Positions 1-6,566 of a stretch of 10,351 nt of DNA are shown in pieces. A program made the position numbers and the translations under genes. The number at the start of each line of letters is the position of its first letter. Position 1 is the stretch's first letter. The stretch comes from an uncultured Ruminococcus sp. (GTDB taxonomy: Bacteria > Bacillota > Clostridia > Oscillospirales > Ruminococcaceae). Under the pieces are notes generated by a model. It was given only the letters and a program-made list of their open reading frames with translations, was not told the DNA's origin and made no database searches. The stretch lies in contig URTF01000071.1 in NCBI GenBank assembly GCA_900550695.1, positions 1-10,351 on the forward strand, given 5' to 3'.

Positions 1-246
1 TACCATTCGAGTGCTTTTTGTGCAACTTTTTGTTTTCAGACACGCTCTAGTATTATTTATATATTTTATTTAGTTTACTACTTTATAGAGATTAGGTCAA
101 GTGCATTTTTGTTAAATTGGGTGTAGAATTTTGTCCACGGGTGACGGAATTTTTTGTGCAAGCTGTTATACGATGCTAATCAAATGCAAAAAATGCCCGA
201 AAACAACGCATTTGCGCCATTTTTACTTCATTGTGTTAATATATTC
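1..246. other. AT-rich edge region without a supported gene
   Basis: I see no credible coding region here; the frames are short and lack ribosome binding sites. An 11-base direct repeat (TTTTTGTGCAA) occurs at 15-25 and 151-161. The stretch at 32-47, read on the minus strand, is GAGCGTGTCTGAAAAC followed outward by CTAG, which resembles the end of an insertion sequence lying to the left of the window. That resemblance is weak and no transposase is visible. The right part of the stretch is the 3' flank of the radical SAM gene. Confidence 0.5.
191..213 (-). terminator. Possible intrinsic terminator after the radical SAM gene
   Basis: On the minus strand AAATGC (213-208) and GCATTT (196-191) form a 6-bp inverted repeat around an 11-base loop, and the second arm runs straight into a T tract (TTTTTTGC). 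It lies about 35 bases beyond the stop codon at 247. The stem is AT-rich, so the call is tentative. Confidence 0.35.
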
Positions 247-1185
247 TCACAGTGAAAATTTATCACCCTGAAATGTTCCCCTGCGGGCGAATTCAAGGTC
301 GATGCTGTTCATAACACGCTTTTTGTCAAGCGTCCACCTCGGCGCAATGAGGTCAGACCTTGCACCGTCCCCCGTTATGCGCTCGATAATAGTTTCGGGC
401 GGCATCATTTCTATCTGGTCGCAGACGAGTGAGGCGTATTCTTCGGCGGAAAGCAGGGGAAAAGGCGTGTTCTCATATTCCTCGGCAAGCTTTGTTCCTT
501 TTATTATGTGGAGCATATGGATCTTTAATGCGTGAGGACGAAGCAAAGCCGCAGCATTTGCAGTTTCGAGCATCATTTCACGGCTCTCATCGGGCAGACC
601 GTCAATAATGTGAACACAGACGTTTATCCCCCTCGAAGCAAGCATCTCATATCCCCGGAGAAAATCGGCATAGCTGTGACAGCGGTTCAGACGCTCGGCT
701 GTTTTGTCATGGATAGTCTGCAAACCAAGCTCGACAACAAGGTATGTCCTTTTCGACAGTTCTTCGAGATAATCGGCAGCCTCATCGGAAATACAGTCGG
801 GACGGGTCGAAACGGCAAGTCCGACAGCGTTTGGCAGAGTCAGAGCCTTTTCAAACAGACAGCGAAGCCTCTCAATACTGCCGTAGGTGTTCGTGTTCGC
901 CTGAAAATACGGGATATAAAGCGGTTCTCCCCATTTTTTGATAAGCTTTGAACGAACCTCGTCAAACTGTACTTCAATGGGAACGCTCGGGTCGCCGCCG
1001 AAGTCACCGCTGCCCGATGCAGAGCAGAATGTACAGCCGCCAACACCCTTTGTTCCGTCACGGTTCGGGCAGGTGAAATTTCCGTTGAGCGAAACTTTAA
1101 CGGTCTTTCTGCCAAAACGTTTTTTGAGATAGCAGCTCTGGGTATGGTAATGTTTATTTGTATCGGAATAGATGAAATCTGACAT
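247..1185 (-). CDS. yhcC: Radical SAM protein, YhcC/TIGR01212 family
   Basis: This is a 312-residue member of the YhcC/YtqA group of radical SAM enzymes, which are widespread in bacteria and whose exact reaction is unsettled. The 4Fe-4S cluster cysteines are C39, C51 and C54 in the family's unusual Cx11Cx2C spacing, inside the typical stretch CPNRDGTKGVGGCTFC. Other family signatures are TRPDC, VELGLQT, HIIDGLPDE, KIHMLHI and, near the C-terminus, ERITGDGARSDLIAPRW. The protein is soluble, with no signal peptide or membrane segment. The open frame extends 13 codons further upstream to 1224, but that extension runs through a hairpin. The ATG at 1185 has AAGGA eight bases before it and gives the family's usual length, so I chose it. 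It lies 48 bp downstream of the MATE gene on the same strand with a terminator-like hairpin between, so it may depend on readthrough or on its own unseen promoter. Confidence 0.93.
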   Translation of the reverse strand: MSDFIYSDTNKHYHTQSCYLKKRFGRKTVKVSLNGNFTCPNRDGTKGVGGCTFCSASGSGDFGGDPSVPIEVQFDEVRSKLIKKWGEPLYIPYFQANTNTYGSIERLRCLFEKALTLPNAVGLAVSTRPDCISDEAADYLEELSKRTYLVVELGLQTIHDKTAERLNRCHSYADFLRGYEMLASRGINVCVHIIDGLPDESREMMLETANAAALLRPHALKIHMLHIIKGTKLAEEYENTPFPLLSAEEYASLVCDQIEMMPPETIIERITGDGARSDLIAPRWTLDKKRVMNSIDLEFARRGTFQGDKFSL

Positions 1186-1207
1186 TTTGAGTTTCCTTAA
1201 TAAAAAG

Positions 1208-1225
1208 GGTGGACAAATATCCACC
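1208..1225 (-). terminator. Intrinsic terminator-like hairpin between MATE and radical SAM genes
   Basis: The minus strand reads GGTGGA-TATTTG-TCCACC, a perfect 6-bp stem with a 6-base loop, followed by CTTTTTATT. It starts nine bases after the MATE stop codon. The stem is also preceded by AAAAAGC, so a hairpin could form with a U tract on either strand. It probably ends or attenuates MATE transcription before the radical SAM gene. Confidence 0.7.
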
Positions 1226-1233
1226 GCTTTTTC

Positions 1234-2613
1234 TCATATATTTTCTTTTTCAAGCTTTTTCATATTGCCGAATTCGTGCGCCGCCATTATCACGGAAACT
1301 ATTTCCGAAAGCAGATCTGCACACGGTCCTGCATAGACGATTCCGTCTATGCCCATTTTTATCGGCAGAATGATAAGGAACGGGATAAAGAACAGAAACT
1401 GTCTTGTGAGTGAGAGAAATGCGCCCTTTATCGGCTTGCCTATCGAGGTGAAGAACGTTGTCGATATCGGCTGCATACAGTTGAGCCATGTGAAGAAGAG
1501 GAATATCCTGAACATTTTCTCGCCGAACTCGAAGTATTCTTCCGAGCCGTCACCGAACATTTCCATTATCTCTCTCGGGAAGAGCTGGAACAATGCAAAG
1601 CAGCAGAGTGAAAATATCGCAGCGACTGTGAGTGCGAGCATAAATGCGCTTTTTACCCGCTTATACTGCTTTGCGCCGTAGTTGAAGCTTTCGATAGGCT
1701 GTGTGCCCTGGGCAAGTCCTATCACGACCGAGAACATTATCTGGTTGACCTTCATTGCGATGCCTGCGCAGGCGATAGGGATAGATGCGCCGTATATCGA
1801 AGTTTCGCCGTAAGCTTTGAGCGAATTGTTGAGGACTATCTGCACTACCATTATTGCGAGCTGATTTATGAACGAAGCCATTCCGATCGAAGCTGTTCGG
1901 GAGATATATGTGAAGTTTGGCTTGAAGTGTTCTTTTTTGAGCGGTACTGTTTTGAAGTGGAAAAGATACACCACTGCGATCACTGCCGAAACGACCTGAC
2001 CGATAACCGTTGCGAGTGCTGCACCCGTCATACCCATATCAAGTTTGAGGACGAAAACCGCATCGAGTATTGTATTGAGTATCGCACCGATGAGGTTGCA
2101 AGCCATTGAAAAATTCGGGCTGCCGTCCGCACGGATAAGGTGGCTTCCGCCCGTTGTAAGGATAAGGAACGGGAAACCGAGTGCAACTATTTTCACATAC
2201 TCAACGGCATAGGAGAGAACATCGTCAGGCGAGCCGAACAGTTTAAGAAGCGGTTCGAGAAATATCTCCGATATGAGCATTATCACGATGCCGATCATTG
2301 TAAGCATAACAAGGGCGTTTCCGATGAAGTACGGAGCTTTGTCTTTTTCACCTCTGCCCATTGAAAGGTTGAAGCAGGATGCACCGCCGATACCGAAAAG
2401 CAATGCAACTGCGATGCAGGAGGTCGAAAAAGGAAATGCGATATTCGTTGCGGCGTTGCCGAGCTGTCCGACCGAATTTCCTATAAAAAGCTGGTCTACT
2501 ATATTATAGAGTGCGCCGACGAGCATTGCGACTATGCTCGGAATCGAGAATTTTATCATCAGTTTTTTTACGGGTTCGCTGCCCAGAGGGTTGTTTTTCA
2601 CTGTTTCTGTCAT
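1234..2613 (-). CDS. MATE family efflux transporter (MepA-like)
   Basis: This 459-residue integral membrane protein belongs to the MATE family of Na+- or H+-coupled exporters of drugs and cationic metabolites, and looks closest to the MepA-like branch of Firmicutes. It is hydrophobic throughout, consistent with the family's 12 helices in two six-helix halves. Recognisable segments are FSIPSIVAMLVGALYNIVDQLFIG with an acidic D40 in the first helix, the loop LIRADGSPNFSM, then LDAVFVLKLDMGMTGAALAT, and QGTQPIESFNYGAK at the start of the second-half helices. The frame stays open for 35 codons upstream, but that extension is basic, covers the promoter and has no family match. The ATG at 2613 is preceded by AAAGGAG at eight bases and gives the family's usual length. 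The substrate cannot be read from sequence. It is divergent from metY. Confidence 0.93.
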   Translation of the reverse strand: MTETVKNNPLGSEPVKKLMIKFSIPSIVAMLVGALYNIVDQLFIGNSVGQLGNAATNIAFPFSTSCIAVALLFGIGGASCFNLSMGRGEKDKAPYFIGNALVMLTMIGIVIMLISEIFLEPLLKLFGSPDDVLSYAVEYVKIVALGFPFLILTTGGSHLIRADGSPNFSMACNLIGAILNTILDAVFVLKLDMGMTGAALATVIGQVVSAVIAVVYLFHFKTVPLKKEHFKPNFTYISRTASIGMASFINQLAIMVVQIVLNNSLKAYGETSIYGASIPIACAGIAMKVNQIMFSVVIGLAQGTQPIESFNYGAKQYKRVKSAFMLALTVAAIFSLCCFALFQLFPREIMEMFGDGSEEYFEFGEKMFRIFLFFTWLNCMQPISTTFFTSIGKPIKGAFLSLTRQFLFFIPFLIILPIKMGIDGIVYAGPCADLLSEIVSVIMAAHEFGNMKKLEKENI

Positions 2614-2644
2614 TTTTTCATACTCCTTTTCATCAAACCTATAT

Positions 2645-2673
2645 ATTTTACCTCTTTTTTTGCTATAAATCAA
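2645..2673 (-). promoter_or_regulatory. Sigma-A promoter for the MATE gene
   Basis: On the minus strand TTGATT (2673-2668) and TAAAAT (2650-2645) are separated by exactly 17 bases. Transcription would begin near 2638, giving a short leader of about 25 bases that ends in the AAAGGAG site of the MATE gene. Confidence 0.6.
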
Positions 2674-2677
2674 GGTT

Positions 2678-2700
2678 TTTAGCGTAAAAAAGCCGCTAAA
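2678..2700. promoter_or_regulatory. Palindrome upstream of the MATE promoter, possible operator
   Basis: TTTAGCG (2678-2684) and CGCTAAA (2694-2700) form a perfect 7-bp inverted repeat around a 9-base AT-rich centre. It sits four bases upstream of the -35 box of the MATE promoter, a usual place for a regulator site. The regulator is not in the window. A hairpin in a transcript from elsewhere is the alternative reading. Confidence 0.4.
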
Positions 2701-2794
2701 GCCAAGCCTGCGCAGCAAATTTTATGAAAATTATGCAAAACCATACATAAATTAAGGTTTTAATTGTAAAAACATACAAATTATATAAAACCTA

Positions 2795-2823
2795 TTGACA
2801 AGATAGTTTTTATATGATATTAT
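2795..2823 (+). promoter_or_regulatory. Strong sigma-A promoter for metY
   Basis: A perfect -35 box TTGACA (2795-2800) and a -10 box TATTAT (2818-2823) are 17 bases apart. Transcription would start near 2830 and give a leader of about 165 bases, long enough for regulation in the transcript. The -35 box lies inside an imperfect inverted repeat, AAAACCTAT...ATAGTTTTT (2788-2812), suggesting that a repressor competes with polymerase here. Confidence 0.7.
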
Positions 2824-2839
2824 ATAACCATAGTCAAAG

Positions 2840-2856
2840 CCTACATAACATATAGG
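2840..2856. promoter_or_regulatory. Operator-like palindrome at the start of the metY leader
   Basis: CCTACAT-AAC-ATATAGG is a 17-bp inverted repeat with six of seven pairs matched, placed about ten bases after the predicted metY start site. Related half-sites AAACCTAT occur at the metY -35 box (2789-2796) and at the MATE transcription start (2635-2642). I infer a site for a sulfur- or cysteine-responsive repressor; the regulator is unknown. Confidence 0.4.
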
Positions 2857-2880
2857 TTTAAAGAAAGAGAGAACAAAACA

Positions 2881-2931
2881 ATGTTTGCTTCATCTAAAAG
2901 TATAAAAGTGATATTCCGAATGTGCCGCTGA
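2881..2931 (+). CDS. Possible 16-codon leader ORF upstream of metY
   Basis: ATG at 2881 opens a 16-codon frame, MFASSKSIKVIFRMCR, that stops at TGA (2929-2931). It sits inside the metY leader. The only ribosome binding signal is a weak GAGAG about nine bases upstream. Codons 14 and 15 are Met and Cys, immediately before the last Arg and the stop, and the stop codon lies in a small inverted repeat, TGATAA (2929-2934) with TTATCA (2941-2946). This arrangement would suit sensing of sulfur amino acids by translation. Short frames are common by chance, so this is a weak call. Confidence 0.2.
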   Translation: MFASSKSIKVIFRMCR

Positions 2932-2996
2932 TAATTTTTCTTATCAAGATCATTCGTTAAAAAATACAATCTGTTATATTATAAGGAGAAATTACA

Positions 2997-4295
2997 ATGA
3001 GCACATTAAAAGAAAGAAATCTTAAGTTTGAAACACTTCAGCTTCACGTTGGACAGGAAGAAGCAGACCCCGCAACCGACGCAAGAGCAGTTCCTATCTA
3101 CCTCACATCTTCATACGTTTTCCATAACTCCGAACACGCTGCCGACAGATTCGGTCTTCGTGATGCAGGCAACATCTACGGCAGACTTACAAACCCGACT
3201 CAGGATATCTTCGAGCAGAGAATAGCTGCTCTTGAAGGCGGCGTTGCAGCTCTCGCAGTTGCATCGGGCGCAGCAGCAGTTACATACACGATCCAGAACC
3301 TTGCTCAGGCAGGCGACCACATCGTAGCAGCAAACACTATCTACGGCGGTACTTACAACCTCCTCGCACACACACTTCCCGAATACGGCATCACAACAAC
3401 ATTCGTTGATCCCGATGATGAAGACAACTTTGAAAAGGCAATTCAGGACAACACAAAGGCACTCTACATTGAAACTCTCGGCAACCCTAACTCGAACCTT
3501 ATCGACATTGAAAAGGTTGCAGAAATTGCTCACAAGCACAAGATCCCTCTTGTTGTTGACAGCACATTCGCTACACCTTTCCTCGTAAGACCTTTCGATT
3601 ACGGCGCAGACATCGTTATCCACTCCGCAACAAAGTTCATCGGCGGACACGGTACTGCTATCGGCGGCGTTATCGTTGACAGCGGCAAGTTTGACTGGGA
3701 GGCAAGCGGAAAGTTCCCGTCCCTCACAGAACCGAACCCAAGCTATCACGGCATCAGCTTCACAAAGGCAGTCGGCGCAGCGGCTTTCGTAACAAAGATC
3801 AGAGCAATCCTTCTCCGTGATACAGGTGCAACAATTTCACCTTTCCATGCGTTCCTCTTCCTCCAGGGTCTTGAAACACTCTCCCTCCGAGTTGAACGTC
3901 ACGTTGAGAACGCACTCAAGGTAGTTAAGTTCCTCAACGATCACCCACAGGTAGAAAAGGTAAATCACCCGTCCCTTGCAACAGGCAAGCAGAAGGAACT
4001 CTACAACAAATACTTCCCGAACGGCGGCGGCTCTATCTTCACATTCGAGATCAAGGGTACAGAAGAAGATGCCAAGAAGTTCATCGATAACCTCAAGGTA
4101 TTCTCACTCCTTGCAAATGTTGCAGACGTAAAGAGCCTTGCTATCCACCCTGCATCAACAACACACTCCCAGCTCAACGATGAAGAACTTATCGAGCAGG
4201 GCATCAGGAAGAATACTATCAGACTTTCGATCGGTACAGAACACATTGATGATATCCTCTTCGACCTTGAAGAAGCATTTAAGGCAATAAAGTAA
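2997..4295 (+). CDS. metY: O-acetylhomoserine sulfhydrylase (MetY)
   Basis: This 432-residue cytoplasmic enzyme of the Cys/Met-metabolism PLP family makes homocysteine from O-acetyl-L-homoserine and sulfide, the direct sulfhydrylation route to methionine. The PLP-binding lysine is K213 in HSATKFIGGHGTAIGG. Other cofactor residues are Y61 and R63 in NIYGRLTNPT, S90-G91, the aromatic Y116 in NTIYGGTYNLL, and D188 in VVDSTFATP. The C-terminal RLSIGTEHIDD carries the arginine that holds the substrate carboxylate. The length and the LATGKQKELYNKYFPNGGGSIFTFE region fit MetY better than the shorter cystathionine gamma-synthases. AAGGAG lies eight bases before the ATG. Codon use is strongly biased (AAG, CTC, GGC, TTC), as in highly expressed genes of this genome. 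It appears monocistronic, with a regulated-looking promoter upstream and a hairpin after the stop. Confidence 0.95.
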   Translation: MSTLKERNLKFETLQLHVGQEEADPATDARAVPIYLTSSYVFHNSEHAADRFGLRDAGNIYGRLTNPTQDIFEQRIAALEGGVAALAVASGAAAVTYTIQNLAQAGDHIVAANTIYGGTYNLLAHTLPEYGITTTFVDPDDEDNFEKAIQDNTKALYIETLGNPNSNLIDIEKVAEIAHKHKIPLVVDSTFATPFLVRPFDYGADIVIHSATKFIGGHGTAIGGVIVDSGKFDWEASGKFPSLTEPNPSYHGISFTKAVGAAAFVTKIRAILLRDTGATISPFHAFLFLQGLETLSLRVERHVENALKVVKFLNDHPQVEKVNHPSLATGKQKELYNKYFPNGGGSIFTFEIKGTEEDAKKFIDNLKVFSLLANVADVKSLAIHPASTTHSQLNDEELIEQGIRKNTIRLSIGTEHIDDILFDLEEAFKAIK

Positions 4296-4344
4296 AATTC
4301 GGAATTATTTATGCTCCGTAAATTCACCGGAAAACACATAATTG

Positions 4345-4380
4345 TGTAGGGGCGGATCCGTCCCGCACCGCAAGGCGTTA
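4345..4380 (+). repeat. Dispersed GTAGGGGCGG palindromic repeat, copy A
   Basis: TGTAGGGGCGGATCCGTCCC is followed by GCACCGCAAGGCGTTA. The last 23 bases (4358-4380) are identical to 10208-10230 in copy D. The GGGGCGGATCCGTCCC core is an imperfect palindrome. In this copy, as in copy D, a long hairpin follows after about ten bases. Confidence 0.8.
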
Positions 4381-4391
4381 CAATACAAACG

Positions 4392-4436
4392 AACAGACCT
4401 GTTTTCAAGGATTTTTCCTATGAAAACAGGTCTGTT
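4392..4436 (+). terminator. Long perfect hairpin after metY, likely terminator
   Basis: The arm AACAGACCTGTTTTCA (4392-4407) pairs perfectly over 16 bases with 4421-4436, with an inner AGG/CCT extension around an ATTTTT loop. It starts about 100 bases after the metY stop and is followed by GATTTAT. The downstream T tract is weak, so this may be a structured part of the repeat as much as a terminator. A sister hairpin follows the GH94 gene. Confidence 0.65.
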
Positions 4437-4461
4437 GATTTATAGTACTTTTTTAGCAGCA

Positions 4462-4507
4462 AAAAGAAAGAACCGCTCAAGCTACCAACTTAACGGTTGT
4501 TTCTTTT
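4462..4507 (-). terminator. Hairpin at the 3' end of tatD, likely terminator
   Basis: AAAAGAAAGAACCG (4462-4475) pairs with CGGTTGTTTCTTTT (4494-4507) with a single mismatch. Read on the minus strand, the last arm ends in TTCTTTCTTTTT, giving a U-rich tail for transcripts coming from tatD, whose stop is about 57 bases away. Because both flanks are A/T tracts it could act in both directions for the convergent genes. Confidence 0.55.
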
Positions 4508-4563
4508 GATCATTCAGTTCGGGAGCGACCGTCTATCGGAGTGCCAAATGTCATAAGCATTTT

Positions 4564-5334
4564 TTATTTTATCCCCGAAAACAGCCTGAGCGTGTTTTTC
4601 AAAGTCTGCTCCGCAACTTCTTCGGGCGAAATGCCCTTGACCTCGGCGATCTTGCCGATAACATTCACTATCATACCGCTGTCGCAGCGTTTTCCTCTGT
4701 TCGGCTCGGGCGCCATATAGGGGCAGTCGGTTTCGAGCAGAAGCCTGTCGAGCGGTGTTACTTTAAGTGCTTCGATCGCTTTCCGTGCATTTTTAAATGT
4801 GAGAACGCCCGTGAAGCTTATGTTCATTCCGAGCTTCAGCACCTGCTTTGCCGTTTCTGCCGAACCCGAAAAGCAGTGCATAACGCCTTTCACCTCTCCC
4901 CTTTTGCCGAGAATATCCATCGTGTCCTCGGTCGCATCACGGGAATGGATAACTACGGGCAAGTCCATTTCTTTCGCAAGGTCAAGCTGCTCCTCAAAAA
5001 AGCGCATCTGCATCTCACGGTCATAACCCTCAAAATGATAGTCAAGACCTATCTCACCGATAGCAACGACTTTTTCATACTCCGCAAGCCTGCGGATCTT
5101 TTCAAGGTAATCACTCGGCGCACCCGAAGCGTCCTCGGGGTGTATCCCTACTGCCGCATAGACGAACGGATACTTCTTCGCAAGCTCAACGGAAAACTCC
5201 GAACGTTCCATTGAACAGCCGATGTTTATGATATTCCGAACGCCGTTTTCGTGAAGCCTCGGGAGCAGTTCGTCACGGTCAGCATCGAACTGCTCATCAT
5301 CATAATGTGCGTGTGAATCAATATATGTCAGCAT
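4564..5334 (-). CDS. tatD: TatD family metal-dependent deoxyribonuclease
   Basis: This 256-residue TIM-barrel hydrolase belongs to the TatD/YcfH family, whose members act as metal-dependent 3'-5' exonucleases or DNases in the cytoplasm. All metal ligands are present: H8 and H10 in DSHAHYDD, E94 in GEIGLDYH, H130 in VVIHSRD, H153 in VMHCFSGS and D203 in LLETDCPYMAP. The length is typical. I chose the ATG at 5334 over one eight codons upstream because AAAGGAG lies seven bases before it. That ribosome binding site sits in the last codons of the lipoprotein gene, whose stop is separated from this ATG by a single base, so the two are probably co-transcribed and translationally coupled. In many Firmicutes tatD follows metG; here the upstream neighbour is an unrelated lipoprotein. 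Substrate in the cell is uncertain, as for most of the family. Confidence 0.94.
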   Translation of the reverse strand: MLTYIDSHAHYDDEQFDADRDELLPRLHENGVRNIINIGCSMERSEFSVELAKKYPFVYAAVGIHPEDASGAPSDYLEKIRRLAEYEKVVAIGEIGLDYHFEGYDREMQMRFFEEQLDLAKEMDLPVVIHSRDATEDTMDILGKRGEVKGVMHCFSGSAETAKQVLKLGMNISFTGVLTFKNARKAIEALKVTPLDRLLLETDCPYMAPEPNRGKRCDSGMIVNVIGKIAEVKGISPEEVAEQTLKNTLRLFSGIK

Positions 5335-5335
5335 T

Positions 5336-6514
5336 TTAGTTCTCCTTTGCCTTTTCAATTATTTTTTCATAGTCAAGCTCTTTTGCAAAAGGTATCTCGA
5401 ACGGGTCATTGTAACACATTATGCGTTCATTTACAGCATAGCCGTTCAGCCCGTCAAAGCTTTGGAATTCGCCGTTTTCGTCCTTTATAAAGGTTTTGCC
5501 GTATTGTTTGGTGTTATACAGTGAGTAGAAATAATTGCCTATAATACAAATATTAAAGTCTGCAAAATAAGCCTTTTCATCAGCATCAAGCGGCAGCTTT
5601 TCAAATATTTCGTCACGCTCCTCACGGGAAACCGTCACAGCCTCGGGGGTAACATAGCCCTTTATTTCATCGTCCCATACGATAAGCCAAGCGTTTGAAG
5701 CCTGCGCCATTGTCTGAATAAGGAACGTCCCGTCAAGAATTGCATATTTGCGGAACTCACGGAGTTCAAGCTCAAATTCGCCGTCATAATAGCTGAAATA
5801 ATCTGCGCAGGACGAGTTGTTGCTCACGCCGCCGTCAACGACAAACTGCGCAAAGCTCCCATAATTGAGGATATAAAGGTCTGCGTTCATCGCATATTTT
5901 TGACTGTTAGTATAAAACTTGCCATTATCTCCTCGGAGTACAACAGCATAAGGCGTATTCGGTCCAACCGCACCCCACACATTCTGCACCATTTCCTCGT
6001 CACTATTGTCAGAGTCGGGTTCAAAGCTGAACAGAAACGCATACTCGTCCGAACCGTTCCCGTCAAGGTCGAAAGCCATCACCTTTGAACAGCAGACAGC
6101 AATCGCAGGCTCTCGGTCGGGCAGGCGGCTTTTGACCTCATCGTAAAGCTCGGTATAAACCTCGGAGGAAAGCAATGCTTCCTTTGCACTTTCAATAAGA
6201 GCCTTGTCGGAAAAATCTTCTGCGGAAACAAGCCCCGTCTGCTCATATCCGCAGGAGAAAAACGGCGTATCGTCCGAAATTTCAGCGTATGTGCGGTCGG
6301 CTTTTCTGTCCTCTTCAAGCTCATAAAGCGTTGCAGCTTCGGTAGTCGTTATAACAGTAGTTTCCGTCTTTTCGACAGTAGTTTCTTCCGCCGAAACGGC
6401 TTCGGACGAAACTGCGGCTGTAATGTCCGTCCGAACATTTTCATCGGTCTGATCTGCACAGGCGGCAAGGCAAAGCGCAAGCATCACCGCAGGAATTATC
6501 TTTTTAAATGTCAT
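5336..6514 (-). CDS. Uncharacterised lipoprotein with Thr-rich linker
   Basis: I do not recognise a family. The 392-residue product starts with a lipoprotein signal (KK at 4-5, hydrophobic core at 6-18) and lipobox LAAC with the acylated cysteine at C19, so it should be anchored to the outer face of the membrane. Residues 20-66 are a low-complexity Thr/Ser/Ala/Glu linker. The remainder looks globular and acidic, with a calcium-loop-like DLDGNGSDE at 149-157 of the kind seen in extracellular repeat proteins, and several Asn/Tyr/Asp-rich turns. The frame opens at 6529, but the ATG at 6514 has AAAGGA six bases upstream and places the signal correctly. It is followed by tatD after one base and preceded by the HEPN gene by 52 bp on the same strand. 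A substrate-binding, surface-sensing or envelope role is possible, but none is shown. Confidence 0.85.
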   Translation of the reverse strand: MTFKKIIPAVMLALCLAACADQTDENVRTDITAAVSSEAVSAEETTVEKTETTVITTTEAATLYELEEDRKADRTYAEISDDTPFFSCGYEQTGLVSAEDFSDKALIESAKEALLSSEVYTELYDEVKSRLPDREPAIAVCCSKVMAFDLDGNGSDEYAFLFSFEPDSDNSDEEMVQNVWGAVGPNTPYAVVLRGDNGKFYTNSQKYAMNADLYILNYGSFAQFVVDGGVSNNSSCADYFSYYDGEFELELREFRKYAILDGTFLIQTMAQASNAWLIVWDDEIKGYVTPEAVTVSREERDEIFEKLPLDADEKAYFADFNICIIGNYFYSLYNTKQYGKTFIKDENGEFQSFDGLNGYAVNERIMCYNDPFEIPFAKELDYEKIIEKAKEN

Positions 6515-6566
6515 AGCCGTTCCTTTCATAGCTGATTTTTTGTCTTTGCATCATTAGAGATCAGCA

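Noticed and set aside
15..161. Direct repeat TTTTTGTGCAA (15-25 and 151-161)
   Set aside because: It is short and T-rich, and with only two copies in AT-rich DNA chance is a sufficient explanation.
2614..2718. 35-codon N-terminal extension of the MATE gene
   Set aside because: It covers the predicted promoter and palindrome, and a proper ribosome binding site precedes the internal ATG at 2613.
2824..2996. SAM riboswitch or T-box in the metY leader
   Set aside because: I looked for the conserved core elements of both and saw neither; the leader is AT-rich with only small inverted repeats.
3111..3749. 212-codon minus-strand frame inside metY
   Set aside because: It is an antisense shadow of a strongly codon-biased gene and encodes a Cys/Val-rich product typical of such shadows.
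4508..4560. Possible small RNA or tRNA-like segment between metY and tatD
   Set aside because: Apart from the assigned hairpins I could not fold a tRNA or find a known RNA motif in this stretch.
6531..6565. Inverted repeat GCTGAT...ATCAGC between the HEPN and lipoprotein genes
   Set aside because: The 6-bp arms are separated by 23 bases and there is no following T tract, so it is not a convincing terminator; the genes may be one operon.
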